From Prolixibacteraceae bacterium (GTDB lineage: Bacteria; Bacteroidota; Bacteroidia; Bacteroidales; Prolixibacteraceae): a DNA stretch of 41,690 bases. Each line of letters begins with the position of its first letter. Position 1 is the first letter of the stretch. Shown here piece after piece: positions 27,300-37,482 of the stretch. The notes below the pieces were generated by a model, which was given only the letters and a program-made list of their open reading frames with translations, was not told where the DNA came from and did no database searches. The position numbers were made by a program, and so were the translations under genes. The DNA lies in assembly GCA_017998095.1 (NCBI GenBank), contig JAGODU010000019.1:1-41690 (forward strand), read 5' to 3'.

Positions 27300-30029
27300 A
27301 TGAGAAACTTTGAAGCTGAGATAATATCTCTGATAACTAAGCTATCAGAGATAAAGGATAACGCCACAATAACTCAATCATTCCTCGATGGAATAACAAA
27401 AGTATTCCCTTCAGCTAAATTCAAATTAATGACAACATCAGAAGTAGGGGAAGATAAATATGACCAAATCAGTACAAATTCAAATACTCCATTGCTAATT
27501 TCCTTTGAACCTAAATTCAAGGAAAATGAAAATGAATATCAGAGCTTTATGAACTCTGTCAAACTGATTTCAAATATCATTAAGAAAAATGAATTAGAAA
27601 TATTGCTGCTCAATCAGAAGTCGCATCTTCAGCATCTTGTTGATGAACAAACAAATCACTTGATTCAAAAACAGGATGAATTGAATGAAATGAATGAAGA
27701 GTATTCTGTATTGAATGAAGAATTGATAACAACTAATAAATCACTTTTCAAGTTAAATGACTTGCTTCAATCGCAAATAAATGAAAGGAAACAAGCTGAA
27801 GAAAAGTTATCAGAACAAGAAAGTCAATTCCGAAAGATATATGAAGAAGGTCCATTAGGGATGGCTTTTGCAGATAAGGATGGCCGGATAATTATGGCTA
27901 ACAATACTTTCTGTCAGATAATTGGGTATTCAGAAAAAGAATTGAAAAAATTTACATTTAAAGATATAACTCATAGTGACCACATTGCTCAAGATATTGA
28001 AAATACTCAGAAACTTTTAAGAAGGGAAATACCATATTACAAAACTGAAAAGAGATATATACGAAAAGATGAAAGTGTAATTTGGGGTTATATAACACTA
28101 ACTGCAATATTCAATGAAACAGGTAATTTCATGTATTTTCTGGCAATGATAGAAGATATAACCGAACGTATTGATGCTCAAGAATTATTAAAAGAATCAG
28201 AATATTTGTTTTCCAATATTTTTTATAAAAGTCCGGTATCAATAACTATAACATCAAAGGAAGGAAGCAAAATAATTGATACTAACGATGTTTTTCTTCA
28301 TGATCTTGAATATACACGGGAAGAAGTAATAGGAAGATCAATAATCGAGTTAGGTATATATTATGACATAAGAATCAGAGAAAGGCTAATACAATTATTG
28401 ATAGAAAAAGGACATGTTCAAAATGTTGAATGCCCTTTCATTACCAAAACCGGTAAAATAATGTTGGGACTTGTATCAATGTCGATGATAAAATATAAGG
28501 GGAAGCCCCACCAATTAACAAGTGTTATTGATATTACAGAAAGAAAGCAAGCAGAAATAAAATTACGGGAAAGTGAAAGATTTTTAAATGAATCTCAACG
28601 AGTGTCAGCAATAGGAAGTTACACCCTTGACATTAAAAAGAGGCATTGGGCCGGCTCAAAATATCTTTTGGAAATGTTTGGAGTTGATGAGAATTATGAT
28701 TGCACTATTGATGAATGGGTATCATTATTACATCCGGAAGATAAAGATATAATGTACAACTACCTTACTAATGATATTTTTAAAAAGAAAGGTTTCTTTG
28801 ACAAAGAATACAGGATAATCAAAAGAGATACAGGAGAAGAAATTTGGGTACATGGTTTTGGGGAATTGGAAATTGACAGGGATGGCAATCCGGTTAAAAT
28901 GATTGGAACTATCCAGGACATATCTGAGCGTAAGAAAGCTTATGATATGCTGCAAAAACTTTCACGCGCTATTGAGCAAAGTCCAAATTCAGTAATAATA
29001 ACTGACAAAGATGGCAATATTGAGTATGCTAACTTTGCAACTTATAGAATGACAGGATACAATAATGAGGAATTATTAGGAAAAAACCTTAACACTATCA
29101 GTGCTGGAAAAAAGTCAAGCAAAGAATATTCCAAAGTATGGAAAACAATAAACTCTGGAAATATTTGGCATGGAGAATTTAATTCCAGAATGAAAAACGG
29201 AACAAAATTCTGGGAATATCTGACCATTTCACCCATTATCAACAGTAATGGAAAAATAACAAACTTCCTGACAATAGGTGAAGACATAACAGAGAAGAAA
29301 AAACTAACTGAGGAATTGATTAAGGCCAAAGAAAAGGCTGAAGAATCAGACAGATTGAAATCTTCTTTTTTAGCAAATATGAGTCACGAGATACGCACAC
29401 CTATGAATTCAATAATGGGATTTGCAAGTCTCTTGCCAGAAGAAGAATCCAAAGAAACATTGTCTCAATACGCACAGATTATATTACAAAACTCAGAACA
29501 GCTAGTAAGTATTATTGATGGAATTGTCATGTATTCAAAGCTTCAGACAAGAATGTTTGCGTATCATCCTTCAAGCTTCATAATAAATAAACTTTTTAAA
29601 GATATTCAGCAATCTTTCAGTCTGCCTGAATATAACCAAAATGTAGATTTGATAATAGAACAGAATTTATCAGAAGATGAAATGATAAAAACTGACTACG
29701 ATAAGATAAGACAAATATTTACAAACCTGATATCCAATGCATTCAAATATACCGAATCTGGCAAGATAACATTTGGATGCAAAACTAATGACAAAACAAT
29801 TGAGTTTTTTGTTAATGATACAGGTATAGGTATACCTGAGAAAGAAAAGACACTCATTTTTGAGCGTTTTTACCGGGGAAGTAATGTTAATGAATCAAAG
29901 ACAAGAGGCACCGGATTAGGCTTAAGTATAGTCAAAGAACTTGTAGATTTACTTGGAGGTAAGATCTGGGTTGAAAGCATATTAGGTAAAGGCACATCCT
30001 TTTATTTTATTATTCCAAGAGAGCTGTAA
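27300..30029 (+). CDS. Multi-PAS sensor histidine kinase (orphan)
   Basis: 909 aa, soluble. An N-terminal GAF-like region (1-100) resembles the start of the kinase at 631-3660. A long coiled coil follows (100-175), then PAS units at about 175-290, 295-415, 425-545 and 550-665, HisKA with His696 (NMSHEIRTPMNSIMG), and HATPase_c (about 790-909) with NLISNAFKYTESG, NDTGIGIPEKE, FERFYRG and [12 protein letters not shown]. No receiver domain is fused and no regulator gene is adjacent. The gene stands alone, 90 bases after the SDR gene and convergent with the phosphatase gene across a terminator. Confidence 0.94.
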   Translation: MRNFEAEIISLITKLSEIKDNATITQSFLDGITKVFPSAKFKLMTTSEVGEDKYDQISTNSNTPLLISFEPKFKENENEYQSFMNSVKLISNIIKKNELEILLLNQKSHLQHLVDEQTNHLIQKQDELNEMNEEYSVLNEELITTNKSLFKLNDLLQSQINERKQAEEKLSEQESQFRKIYEEGPLGMAFADKDGRIIMANNTFCQIIGYSEKELKKFTFKDITHSDHIAQDIENTQKLLRREIPYYKTEKRYIRKDESVIWGYITLTAIFNETGNFMYFLAMIEDITERIDAQELLKESEYLFSNIFYKSPVSITITSKEGSKIIDTNDVFLHDLEYTREEVIGRSIIELGIYYDIRIRERLIQLLIEKGHVQNVECPFITKTGKIMLGLVSMSMIKYKGKPHQLTSVIDITERKQAEIKLRESERFLNESQRVSAIGSYTLDIKKRHWAGSKYLLEMFGVDENYDCTIDEWVSLLHPEDKDIMYNYLTNDIFKKKGFFDKEYRIIKRDTGEEIWVHGFGELEIDRDGNPVKMIGTIQDISERKKAYDMLQKLSRAIEQSPNSVIITDKDGNIEYANFATYRMTGYNNEELLGKNLNTISAGKKSSKEYSKVWKTINSGNIWHGEFNSRMKNGTKFWEYLTISPIINSNGKITNFLTIGEDITEKKKLTEELIKAKEKAEESDRLKSSFLANMSHEIRTPMNSIMGFASLLPEEESKETLSQYAQIILQNSEQLVSIIDGIVMYSKLQTRMFAYHPSSFIINKLFKDIQQSFSLPEYNQNVDLIIEQNLSEDEMIKTDYDKIRQIFTNLISNAFKYTESGKITFGCKTNDKTIEFFVNDTGIGIPEKEKTLIFERFYRGSNVNESKTRGTGLGLSIVKELVDLLGGKIWVESILGKGTSFYFIIPREL

Positions 30030-30103
30030 TATTTCAAGCAACCTCCTAATTTCACATATATTAGGGATATTTTTAGACAAAAAATCAGGCAGTGATAATA
30101 AAA

Positions 30104-30141
30104 AATAAAAGCTGCCCATTTACTTTTGAACAGCTTTTTTT
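30104..30141. terminator. Bidirectional terminator between convergent signalling genes
   Basis: An 8-bp stem, AAAAGCTG (30107-30114) with CAGCTTTT (30131-30138), has a 16-base loop, preceded by A's and followed by more T's. Read on either strand it gives stem plus T-run. It serves both the kinase ending at 30029 and the minus-strand operon ending at 30170. Confidence 0.75.
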
Positions 30142-30169
30142 ATGCGAAAATTGAAATGTTTTATTTTTC

Positions 30170-31351
30170 TCAACCGAAATATTTCAATGCTAATAAAGTA
30201 ATGTCATCTGATTGTTCGGCACCATTAGCAAAGCTATTAACATCGCTTTCAATTCCCTTTACAATATTTTCAACAGAAAGTGGCTGGATACTCTTTAAAA
30301 GGTTTTCAAGCCTGAATTCCTCGTATTCTTCACCTTCTTTGTTAAATGCTTCAGTAACTCCATCTGTATAAAGAATAATACAATCATTAGGATTCAACTG
30401 TAGCTTTCTGGATTGAAACTGCACATTATCAAAGCATCCAAGTATAATATCTCCCGTAGATTCTACTTTTTCAAGAGTATTATCATTTCTTATTATATAA
30501 GGAGGGTTATGGCCGGCATTCGCATATTCAAGCATCCCGGTTTTCATATTAAGAATGCCATAAAAAACAGTAACGAACATTGAAGAAACACTTTCATTAC
30601 AAAGCAGGTTATTGACATATTGCATACATTCGCCTGCTGACATTCCTTTTAGTCCGGTAGCTCTTATAAGAGTCCGGCTTACAGCCATAAAAATTGCAGC
30701 CGGAATTCCTTTCCCTGAAACATCACCAATAACAAATCCAAGACTATCGTTGTTAATCATGAAGAAATCATAGAAATCGCCTCCAACTTCCTTAGCTGCA
30801 GTCATAGATGCATAAATATCGAAATCGGTTATGTTTGGAAATGGAGGAAATATTTTAGGAAGAATACCTAGTTGAATTTCCCGGGCAATATTAAGATCGT
30901 GTCTTATTGAAACCAGCTGATCATGTTCCTTCATTGAATTTCGCTGAAGGATTATTTCTTCCATAGTCTTGTTGATAGTTATTTCAAGATCTTCGAAATT
31001 GATTGGCTTGGTAAGAAAGTCAAATGCTCCTCTGTTCATTGCAGTACGGATATTTTCCATATCGCCATAAGCAGAAACTACTACAGTTTTCAAAGAAGGG
31101 TTTTTCAGTTCTTTTAGCTTTAATAAAAGGGTAAGACCGTCCATTTCGGGCATATTAATATCAGAAAGGATTATTCCGATATTAGGATGCTCAATAAGTT
31201 TAGACAGGGCTTCCAGCCCGTTGTGGGCGAAAACAAAATCATATTCTTCATTTCTGATTTGGCGACGAAATTTCTGCCGGATTAATGGTTCAAGATCAAC
31301 TTCATCATCTACAACCATTATCTTAATCCTGTCTTCAATATCCATACTCAT
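30170..31351 (-). CDS. Response regulator with PP2C-type (RsbU/SpoIIE) phosphatase output
   Basis: 393 aa. The receiver (about 8-130) has the acidic pair D15-D16, phospho-acceptor Asp64 (LSDINMPEMDG), Ser93 and Lys115. A linker helix (130-160) leads into a SpoIIE/RsbU phosphatase domain with EVGGDFYDFF (188-197), IGDVSGKGIPAA (208-219), ANAGHNPP, LYTDGVTEA and a final DDITLLAL, which together supply the metal-binding aspartates. In related systems such phosphatases dephosphorylate a STAS anti-anti-sigma protein and release a sigma factor (family knowledge). No STAS or sigma gene is present here, so the target is elsewhere. It is the last gene of a three-gene operon with a kinase and a binding lipoprotein. 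Confidence 0.95.
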   Translation of the reverse strand: MSMDIEDRIKIMVVDDEVDLEPLIRQKFRRQIRNEEYDFVFAHNGLEALSKLIEHPNIGIILSDINMPEMDGLTLLLKLKELKNPSLKTVVVSAYGDMENIRTAMNRGAFDFLTKPINFEDLEITINKTMEEIILQRNSMKEHDQLVSIRHDLNIAREIQLGILPKIFPPFPNITDFDIYASMTAAKEVGGDFYDFFMINNDSLGFVIGDVSGKGIPAAIFMAVSRTLIRATGLKGMSAGECMQYVNNLLCNESVSSMFVTVFYGILNMKTGMLEYANAGHNPPYIIRNDNTLEKVESTGDIILGCFDNVQFQSRKLQLNPNDCIILYTDGVTEAFNKEGEEYEEFRLENLLKSIQPLSVENIVKGIESDVNSFANGAEQSDDITLLALKYFG

Positions 31352-31391
31352 AGTACAAATTTTATAGTCAATATAAATAATAATTCTATAC

Positions 31392-34040
31392 CTATTTCAA
31401 GTTTTTTGGAATAATAATTATAAATTCAGCAAATTCACCTATTTGTGATTCAACTTTCATTTCTCCCTTATGTTCCTGGACAACAATATCGAAACTAAGA
31501 GACAGCCCTAATCCTGTTCCTTGTCCGGCTGGTTTAGTAGTAAAGAAAGGATTAAAGACCTTATCAAGAACTTCCTGAGGTATACCTGTGCCATTATCCC
31601 ATATTCTTATTTCAACTTTATCATTTAGATTTTTAGTTGAAATTTTAAGAATAGGGAAATATGCATCTTTAAGTTCTTTCTTTTTCTGATTGGTTGCATA
31701 ACATGCGTTATTTATGATATTTAGAAAAACTCTGCTTATATCTTGAGGGACAACATTAATCAATCCGATTTCAGTATCATAATCAGTTTCAATTTTAAGA
31801 TTAAACGTATTATCCTGAGCCCTCATTCCATGATATCCGAGATTTACATATTCCGCAAGAACAGCATTAATATCTGTTGGTTGAATATCACCGGCTTTAC
31901 CTCTTGAATGGAGGAGCATGCCTTTAACAATACTATCAGCACGTTTACCGTGTTCATTAATTTTCTTAGCATTTGAGCTTATATCGCCAATTATTTCATC
32001 GAGGTAGTCTATGTCATTTTGAGCTAAAACACCTGAAAATTTATCAATTTCCTCTTTCAATTCTTTTGTAAGATCCACAGTCAATTCTGCAAAATTGTTT
32101 ACGAAGTTGAGAGGATTCTTGATTTCGTGAGCTATACCGGCAGTAAGTTGACCGAGAGAAGCCATTTTTTCAGCTTGAACCAATTGAGCCTGCGCCTCTT
32201 TTAATTCATTATTAGCTCTTGTAATCTTTTCATATGACATTGCGTTCTCCAAAGCAATAGCGACATAATTGGCAAGGTTGCTGAACATATCGAGCTGGTA
32301 TTGAGTATATGCATTCCTTTGGAAACTTTGAACGGAAATTACTCCCAGAATTCTGTTTTCAATCATCAAAGGAACATAAATAAGAGAATTGACTGTTTCC
32401 CCGGCTTTAGGTTTTGAACGAGTTGAAACATATTTAGAGTACTCTTCTTCAACATTATTCATAAAAACAGTACTTTTATTTTCAACGCACCATACTGCGA
32501 ATCTGTTTTTATCTTCCATTGAAATTTCGAAAGGTGGCAGTTTTTCACCTTTTTCTATTGAAAGTTTACATTCGAGTTTGTTTTCTTTCTGATTATAAAT
32601 CATAATCAAGAAAGAATTTGCATCCATTAACGTGTTTGCATTTTCATAAACAATATCCTGGATGTGTTCAATATTAAGAGTTGAAGTTATTTTCTTTCCA
32701 ATAAAATTCAATGTCTTAACATTTTCAAAAGCAACATCAAGTTCAAGGTTCTTTTGTTTCAGTTCTGAAGTACGTTCATCCACTTTCTGTTCGAGAGTTC
32801 TGTTATATTCTTCAAGAACCATGTGAGACAACTTCAATTGCTCAGTAGTGTCCATTAAATCATTGATGGTAGAGGCGAGAGTATTTTGCATTGAAATAAA
32901 AGCTTCATTAAGGCTTCCAATTTCGTCATTAGATTTAATTTCGGGCAATTTTATATTGAAATCACCCTGTGCAAAATTCCCGGCAGCATTTGTAAGTGTT
33001 CTTAAAGGGCTGGTAATTGAGCGGGAAATAAAAATAATAACAGAAAGAATTATCAGAAGGCCAATCAAACACATGGCGATCAGGTTTAAAACTAAATTAT
33101 TTACATCAGCCATAAATTCATCAACGGGGAATACAATTCCAATAGACCATCCGTTGATTGGTACAGGTGCATAAGCAATCCAGCTTAGTTTACCGGTTCT
33201 TAGATTTCTGTATTCAAATTCAGCAAAACTGGTTTGCTGGCGTACCATATTTCTTCCTATTGTCCTAAGCATTGAAGATTCCTGGCTATCAGCAATACTA
33301 AATATTGACTCATTCATAATAACATCTTTATTTGGATGAGTAATAATAGTACCGTTTGATGAAATCATAAATCCGTATCCGCTTTTATTTACCTTAATTG
33401 AATTCATATACTCCTGAAGCCAATCAAGAGAAATGTCTGCTGTAAGAATTGCAATAAATTTCTCTTCTCCGTTGATTGTTTTATAAATAGGGACTGAAAA
33501 CGTCGACATCAAAGCTTCTCCTGCTCCTTCATCATAATATGGTTCACTCCACAAAGGTCTGTCCAATTCTTTAGGAACCTGATACCAGTCCATAGAGAAA
33601 TAGTCATAATGGTCATCTCCAATATATTTAAATTTGATTTCCCCGTCATGCTTATAAAAATATGGAGAGAAATATTTCTTATCCTTTTCAAAATAATATG
33701 GTTCGAAAGCAAGAGCTGCTCCGTATATTTCAGAATTATTTGAGACAATAAGCTTCAAAATGCCTATAAGTTGTTCTTTAGAAAAGTCGGATCCTTCAAT
33801 AACCTTTGAAAAATTAAGTGGAACTCTTTGAACTGAACTTAATACTTTCTCGATTCTAAGGACAGCAGAATTTGTTAGACCTTCAGCATTAGTTATCAGG
33901 TTTTTTTGAACAATCCTTTTAGAAATATTATAGTTGTATACGAATATCAGAAAGAAAATAATAGCAATACATGAAAATATATATAAAACCATCTTATATG
34001 CCAATCCCCTTTTGACTTTTATTTTATTTACATTCTTCAT
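31392..34040 (-). CDS. Membrane sensor histidine kinase: Cache, HAMP, GAF, HisKA, HATPase
   Basis: 882 aa. TM1 is at about 15-36, an extracytoplasmic double-Cache sensor at 45-308 (WSEPYYDEGAG, FSVPIY, DISLDWLQEYM, GYGFMISSNGTIITHPN), TM2 at about 315-339, HAMP to about 395, a coiled coil, GAF at 445-600 (VNSLIYVPLMIENRILGVISVQSF), HisKA with His638 (AGIAHEIKNPLNFV), and HATPase_c (NIINNACYATNQ, DNGTGIPQEV, FTTKPAGQGTGLGLSLS). It starts 22 bases after the binding-lipoprotein gene and ends 40 bases before the receiver-phosphatase gene. The lipoprotein is the natural candidate for ligand delivery to the Cache domain, and the phosphatase for the phosphorylation target. Confidence 0.95.
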   Translation of the reverse strand: MKNVNKIKVKRGLAYKMVLYIFSCIAIIFFLIFVYNYNISKRIVQKNLITNAEGLTNSAVLRIEKVLSSVQRVPLNFSKVIEGSDFSKEQLIGILKLIVSNNSEIYGAALAFEPYYFEKDKKYFSPYFYKHDGEIKFKYIGDDHYDYFSMDWYQVPKELDRPLWSEPYYDEGAGEALMSTFSVPIYKTINGEEKFIAILTADISLDWLQEYMNSIKVNKSGYGFMISSNGTIITHPNKDVIMNESIFSIADSQESSMLRTIGRNMVRQQTSFAEFEYRNLRTGKLSWIAYAPVPINGWSIGIVFPVDEFMADVNNLVLNLIAMCLIGLLIILSVIIFISRSITSPLRTLTNAAGNFAQGDFNIKLPEIKSNDEIGSLNEAFISMQNTLASTINDLMDTTEQLKLSHMVLEEYNRTLEQKVDERTSELKQKNLELDVAFENVKTLNFIGKKITSTLNIEHIQDIVYENANTLMDANSFLIMIYNQKENKLECKLSIEKGEKLPPFEISMEDKNRFAVWCVENKSTVFMNNVEEEYSKYVSTRSKPKAGETVNSLIYVPLMIENRILGVISVQSFQRNAYTQYQLDMFSNLANYVAIALENAMSYEKITRANNELKEAQAQLVQAEKMASLGQLTAGIAHEIKNPLNFVNNFAELTVDLTKELKEEIDKFSGVLAQNDIDYLDEIIGDISSNAKKINEHGKRADSIVKGMLLHSRGKAGDIQPTDINAVLAEYVNLGYHGMRAQDNTFNLKIETDYDTEIGLINVVPQDISRVFLNIINNACYATNQKKKELKDAYFPILKISTKNLNDKVEIRIWDNGTGIPQEVLDKVFNPFFTTKPAGQGTGLGLSLSFDIVVQEHKGEMKVESQIGEFAEFIIIIPKNLK

Positions 34041-34062
34041 ATCTAGTAATTACTTTTAAGGT

Positions 34063-35106
34063 TTATTTTATAAGTGGTTGATAAAACTCATTAAAATCAG
34101 GTATTTCATTAATAATATTATCTCCCTTCAATACTTTCCCGACCAATTGATAATCTTTTTCTTGAAGAATATTGTTGAATTCTGTTTTACCTTCAGGAAG
34201 ATATAAATCTTTGTAACGATCTAGAGTCCACTCCATGTGAATCTTGTTAACCGGAAGGTTATAATCCTTTGCAATTTTTACTACAATATCAAGAGTTTCC
34301 TGTTTGTGATTGAAGGCATATCTCCAACCATCCAGGGTTGCATTAATAAAATCAATGCAAACATCTGGTTCTTTTTTTGCTAAATCGGAAAGACAATAAA
34401 TTCCATCTTCCAGAAAGTTCATCCCATAGTCTGCAAAGAAAAATGTGTTTAGTTCATCGGGGTTATAACCGGAATTTAAAATCGAATGATACTCATCAAA
34501 CCAGTTTGCATTGGTAATTTCAACAGCATCCATAAGAAATAATGTATTTGTACTTCCAATGGGAACAATTTCAACATCAACGTTAAATTTATTAAATAAT
34601 GCTTTAGGTTGCATTTCATATCCATTCCAGATACCTGCCCTTTTACCATTCATTTTTTCAATAGAATCGATACCACTTTTCTTTTTAGTAATAAGCATCA
34701 GAGAAGAGCGTGAAGAGGGCTGTGCAATATTTACAATATCTACCCCACAGGCTTTTAATTGGATTGCATTTGCCAGCCAAAGGGCAGCAAAATCAGCTTC
34801 ACCTTTAGCAATTAAATCAATGGAAGTAATAAATGGTTTGTATTGAATTATATTGACCTTTAAGTTGTATTTCTCATATATCCCTTTTTTTAAAGCTACA
34901 TAATAGCCCGCGAACTGAGCAGGCGAAACCCAATATGGTAAAAAAGTAACTTCTCTGATTCTATCTCTGGAACTGGAGTTATTAATTAAAAAATCTTTCT
35001 TGTTGCTGTCAGAGGATTTATTGTCAATACTACAGCTTAAAAAAAATATTAAAAATCCTAAAACTGACAGCAAATAAAGGGAAGTATTTAATTGGTCTTT
35101 ATTCAT
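34063..35106 (-). CDS. NMT1/THI5-like periplasmic binding lipoprotein, signalling partner candidate
   Basis: 347 aa with a lipobox FLSC (Cys25). The mature protein has the NMT1/THI5/SsuA-like pattern: FLPYWVSPAQFAGYYVALKKGIYEKYNL near the start, GEADFAALWLANAI, GKRAGIWNGYEMQPKALF and NANWFDEYHSI. Such proteins normally deliver pyrimidine precursors, taurine, nitrate or similar small molecules to ABC permeases. No permease or ATPase gene is adjacent; a Cache-domain kinase and a receiver-phosphatase follow in the same operon. A sensing rather than transport role is therefore likely (inference). The ligand is not predictable. Confidence 0.87.
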   Translation of the reverse strand: MNKDQLNTSLYLLSVLGFLIFFLSCSIDNKSSDSNKKDFLINNSSSRDRIREVTFLPYWVSPAQFAGYYVALKKGIYEKYNLKVNIIQYKPFITSIDLIAKGEADFAALWLANAIQLKACGVDIVNIAQPSSRSSLMLITKKKSGIDSIEKMNGKRAGIWNGYEMQPKALFNKFNVDVEIVPIGSTNTLFLMDAVEITNANWFDEYHSILNSGYNPDELNTFFFADYGMNFLEDGIYCLSDLAKKEPDVCIDFINATLDGWRYAFNHKQETLDIVVKIAKDYNLPVNKIHMEWTLDRYKDLYLPEGKTEFNNILQEKDYQLVGKVLKGDNIINEIPDFNEFYQPLIK

Positions 35107-35253
35107 ATAGATTCTAACGAATTAAATGCTTTGAAAGGGTTATAGAATTAGAATTAAAATTACGATAGTAAATTTAAGGAATTAAAGCATTTTACAAAAT
35201 TAAAATATATTGAATTGCCAAAATAATTGCTAAAAAAGCTACTGATATTCAAA

Positions 35254-36219
35254 TCAATTTATCTTCTCATGAAGTATTCTCCAGTATAAATCAAGATCAA
35301 TATTTCCACCAGAAATAATAATGCCTACTTTTTTACTTTTTACTTCAACCTTTTCTTCTAAAATAGCTGCCAGAGGTACAGCAGAAGAAGGTTCTGCGAT
35401 TATTTTCATTCTTTCCCATATCAATTTCATGGCAGCCAAAATGCCCTCTTCAGAAACTGTAACAACGCTGTCTACATTTCTTTTTATAATTGAGAAAGTT
35501 AAAGTACCTAAGGATGTTAGCAAACCATCAGCTATTGTTTTGGGATTAATGGAAGGTTGAATCTCATTTGAGTAAAATGATCTGAAAGCATCATCAGCTC
35601 CCTGTGGCTCACAAGCTATAACCTTAGTGCCGGGCGATACAGACTTTACAGAAATTGAAGTTCCAGACAATAATCCTCCTCCTCCAACCGGACAAAGGAC
35701 ATAGTCAAGATCATTAATTTCCTCAAGAAATTCTTTAGCAGAAGTACCTTGTCCTGCAATTACGTTGAAATTGTTGTAAGGATGTATTTCTATTGCGCCT
35801 TTTTCATTAATTATCTCCTTCAGGGTTTTCTCTCTGGCCTCAAGTGTAGGTTCACAAAAAGTTATTTCAGCACCATATCCTTTTACTGCTTTTTTCTTAA
35901 TATCTGGCGCATTTTCAGGCATGACAACATAAGAAGGTATCCCTCTAACTGAAGCAGCTAAAGCCAGTGCTGCAGCATGATTACCGGAAGAATGGGTAGC
36001 AACTCCTTTAATTGCATCAGAATCATTTAAAGAAAACACAGCATTTGAGGCACCTCTGAATTTAAAAGCACCTACTTTTTGAAAGTTTTCACATTTGAAG
36101 AATAAATTACATGAAAGGATTTTATTTAAACTACTTGAGGATAAAACAGGGGTACAATGAATTAAATTTCTAATTCTCTCAGAAGCTATAAGAACGTCCG
36201 AATAATCAGGAATTTTCAT
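35254..36219 (-). CDS. Threonine/serine dehydratase (PLP fold type II)
   Basis: 321 aa, catalytic domain only, with no C-terminal ACT-like regulatory domain, so a catabolic or serine-racemase-like member and not the long biosynthetic IlvA. PLP lysine K53 lies in FKFRGASNA, the asparagine loop SSGNHAAALA follows, and the phosphate-binding glycine loop is GGGGLLSG. The C-terminal end has ISGGNIDL. It would deaminate L-threonine and/or L-serine to the 2-keto acid and ammonia; serine racemase activity cannot be excluded by sequence. It stands alone, 42 bases upstream of nothing coupled. Confidence 0.9.
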   Translation of the reverse strand: MKIPDYSDVLIASERIRNLIHCTPVLSSSSLNKILSCNLFFKCENFQKVGAFKFRGASNAVFSLNDSDAIKGVATHSSGNHAAALALAASVRGIPSYVVMPENAPDIKKKAVKGYGAEITFCEPTLEAREKTLKEIINEKGAIEIHPYNNFNVIAGQGTSAKEFLEEINDLDYVLCPVGGGGLLSGTSISVKSVSPGTKVIACEPQGADDAFRSFYSNEIQPSINPKTIADGLLTSLGTLTFSIIKRNVDSVVTVSEEGILAAMKLIWERMKIIAEPSSAVPLAAILEEKVEVKSKKVGIIISGGNIDLDLYWRILHEKIN

Positions 36220-36261
36220 TAAGAATATTTTTAAAAGTAAAAATAAAGATTCTATAAAACA

Positions 36262-37482
36262 TCAATAATTTGAGAATCTTATCATAGCTTCTGAAATCAT
36301 AGGCAAAACTGAATTTTCATGAGCTACATTATCAATTGCATTTATTTTAATTCTTTCAGTTGGATATTCTTTTCTGAACTTAATATAAGTTTCAAGAGTC
36401 AATTGACCGGGAGCCCAAATATCATTTTTTCCATAATGTAAAGTAACATCTGACTTAAGGTTCCAAACGGGAATGGAGTTTTTCTCTAAAATCTGATATA
36501 GCTGAGCATATTGCAATTCATTGTTGAAAATAAGAGTATCCTCAAAATCATCGTTAAAAAGTTCACCTACATGATACGTCCCAAAAGACGAATTTATTTG
36601 TTCACTGGTTTTAGTCCCATCAATTATACCTTGTATTGAAGGTGCAAACGCATCGCTAAAGACCAACGAATAATCAATATTCAGATTTTCAAACTTAGAA
36701 AATGCCTCTAACATATAAACAATAAACAATGGTTGCTCATATCGGGGTTGTTGAACCATCCAGTTTTGAAAATCTACTAAATTGTAAATTCCGCCACAGC
36801 ATGCAGTAGCAGCTACAGTTAAGTCGCTGTATTTGGAATTGTTTTCAATGGAATGAAGAGTTGCAAGAGTAAGATTTGCACCTTCGGAGTGACCAACCAG
36901 AAAGAGATTATCATTATATTTACAAAACTTTTCAGAAATAACAAATTCCTTAGCAGCTTTAATCATGTCAATAATAGTAACCACATTAGCGTCTTTCATC
37001 ATAAACGGATGAAAGGTATCACTGGTAGCTCCAAAACCAACATAATCAGGAATTACTACTATCATACCTGTAGAAGCCAGATATGTAAGTTCTGAAACAG
37101 GAGTCTTGTAAATATTAGAAGTAGGAGCATCTTCATTACGGGTTAATACTCCATGCTGGAAACTCATTATTGGAAATTCTTCATTATTTTCCAATGGAAC
37201 AGGAATAGCAATAAGACCTGATGCTTCTATTGTCTTTCCATTAAAGTTTGTTTTATATTTTAATGTATAAATCTTAACTTCATATGTAGCACGCTCGGCC
37301 TGTTGATTCAAACCGGAAGTAGTTAAAAGCTGTTTTACATAGTCAGGTGTATATGGAGTTGTTAACACAGTTTCTGTGAAACTGCTGAGTACAACAGGTG
37401 TTATTTCCGGGAAATCCTCTCCACAACTTGTAAATAGTAAAGAAACCGATACTATTAATATTGAAAAAAACCTTCTCTTCAT
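36262..37482 (-). CDS. Alpha/beta-hydrolase lipoprotein (secretory lipase-like)
   Basis: 406 aa with signal segment MKRRFFSILIVSVSLLFTSC (lipid-bearing Cys20). The core has an alpha/beta-hydrolase fold: oxyanion-region QHGV (109-112), VIPDYVGFGATS (143-154) and the nucleophile elbow G-H-S199-E-G (FLVGHSEGANL). The acid is probably in LHYGKNDIWAP and the catalytic histidine in AHENS near the C-terminus. The pattern is that of secretory lipase/esterase-type hydrolases in Bacteroidota. Substrate unknown; location is likely the outer membrane or periplasm. Confidence 0.88.
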   Translation of the reverse strand: MKRRFFSILIVSVSLLFTSCGEDFPEITPVVLSSFTETVLTTPYTPDYVKQLLTTSGLNQQAERATYEVKIYTLKYKTNFNGKTIEASGLIAIPVPLENNEEFPIMSFQHGVLTRNEDAPTSNIYKTPVSELTYLASTGMIVVIPDYVGFGATSDTFHPFMMKDANVVTIIDMIKAAKEFVISEKFCKYNDNLFLVGHSEGANLTLATLHSIENNSKYSDLTVAATACCGGIYNLVDFQNWMVQQPRYEQPLFIVYMLEAFSKFENLNIDYSLVFSDAFAPSIQGIIDGTKTSEQINSSFGTYHVGELFNDDFEDTLIFNNELQYAQLYQILEKNSIPVWNLKSDVTLHYGKNDIWAPGQLTLETYIKFRKEYPTERIKINAIDNVAHENSVLPMISEAMIRFSNY

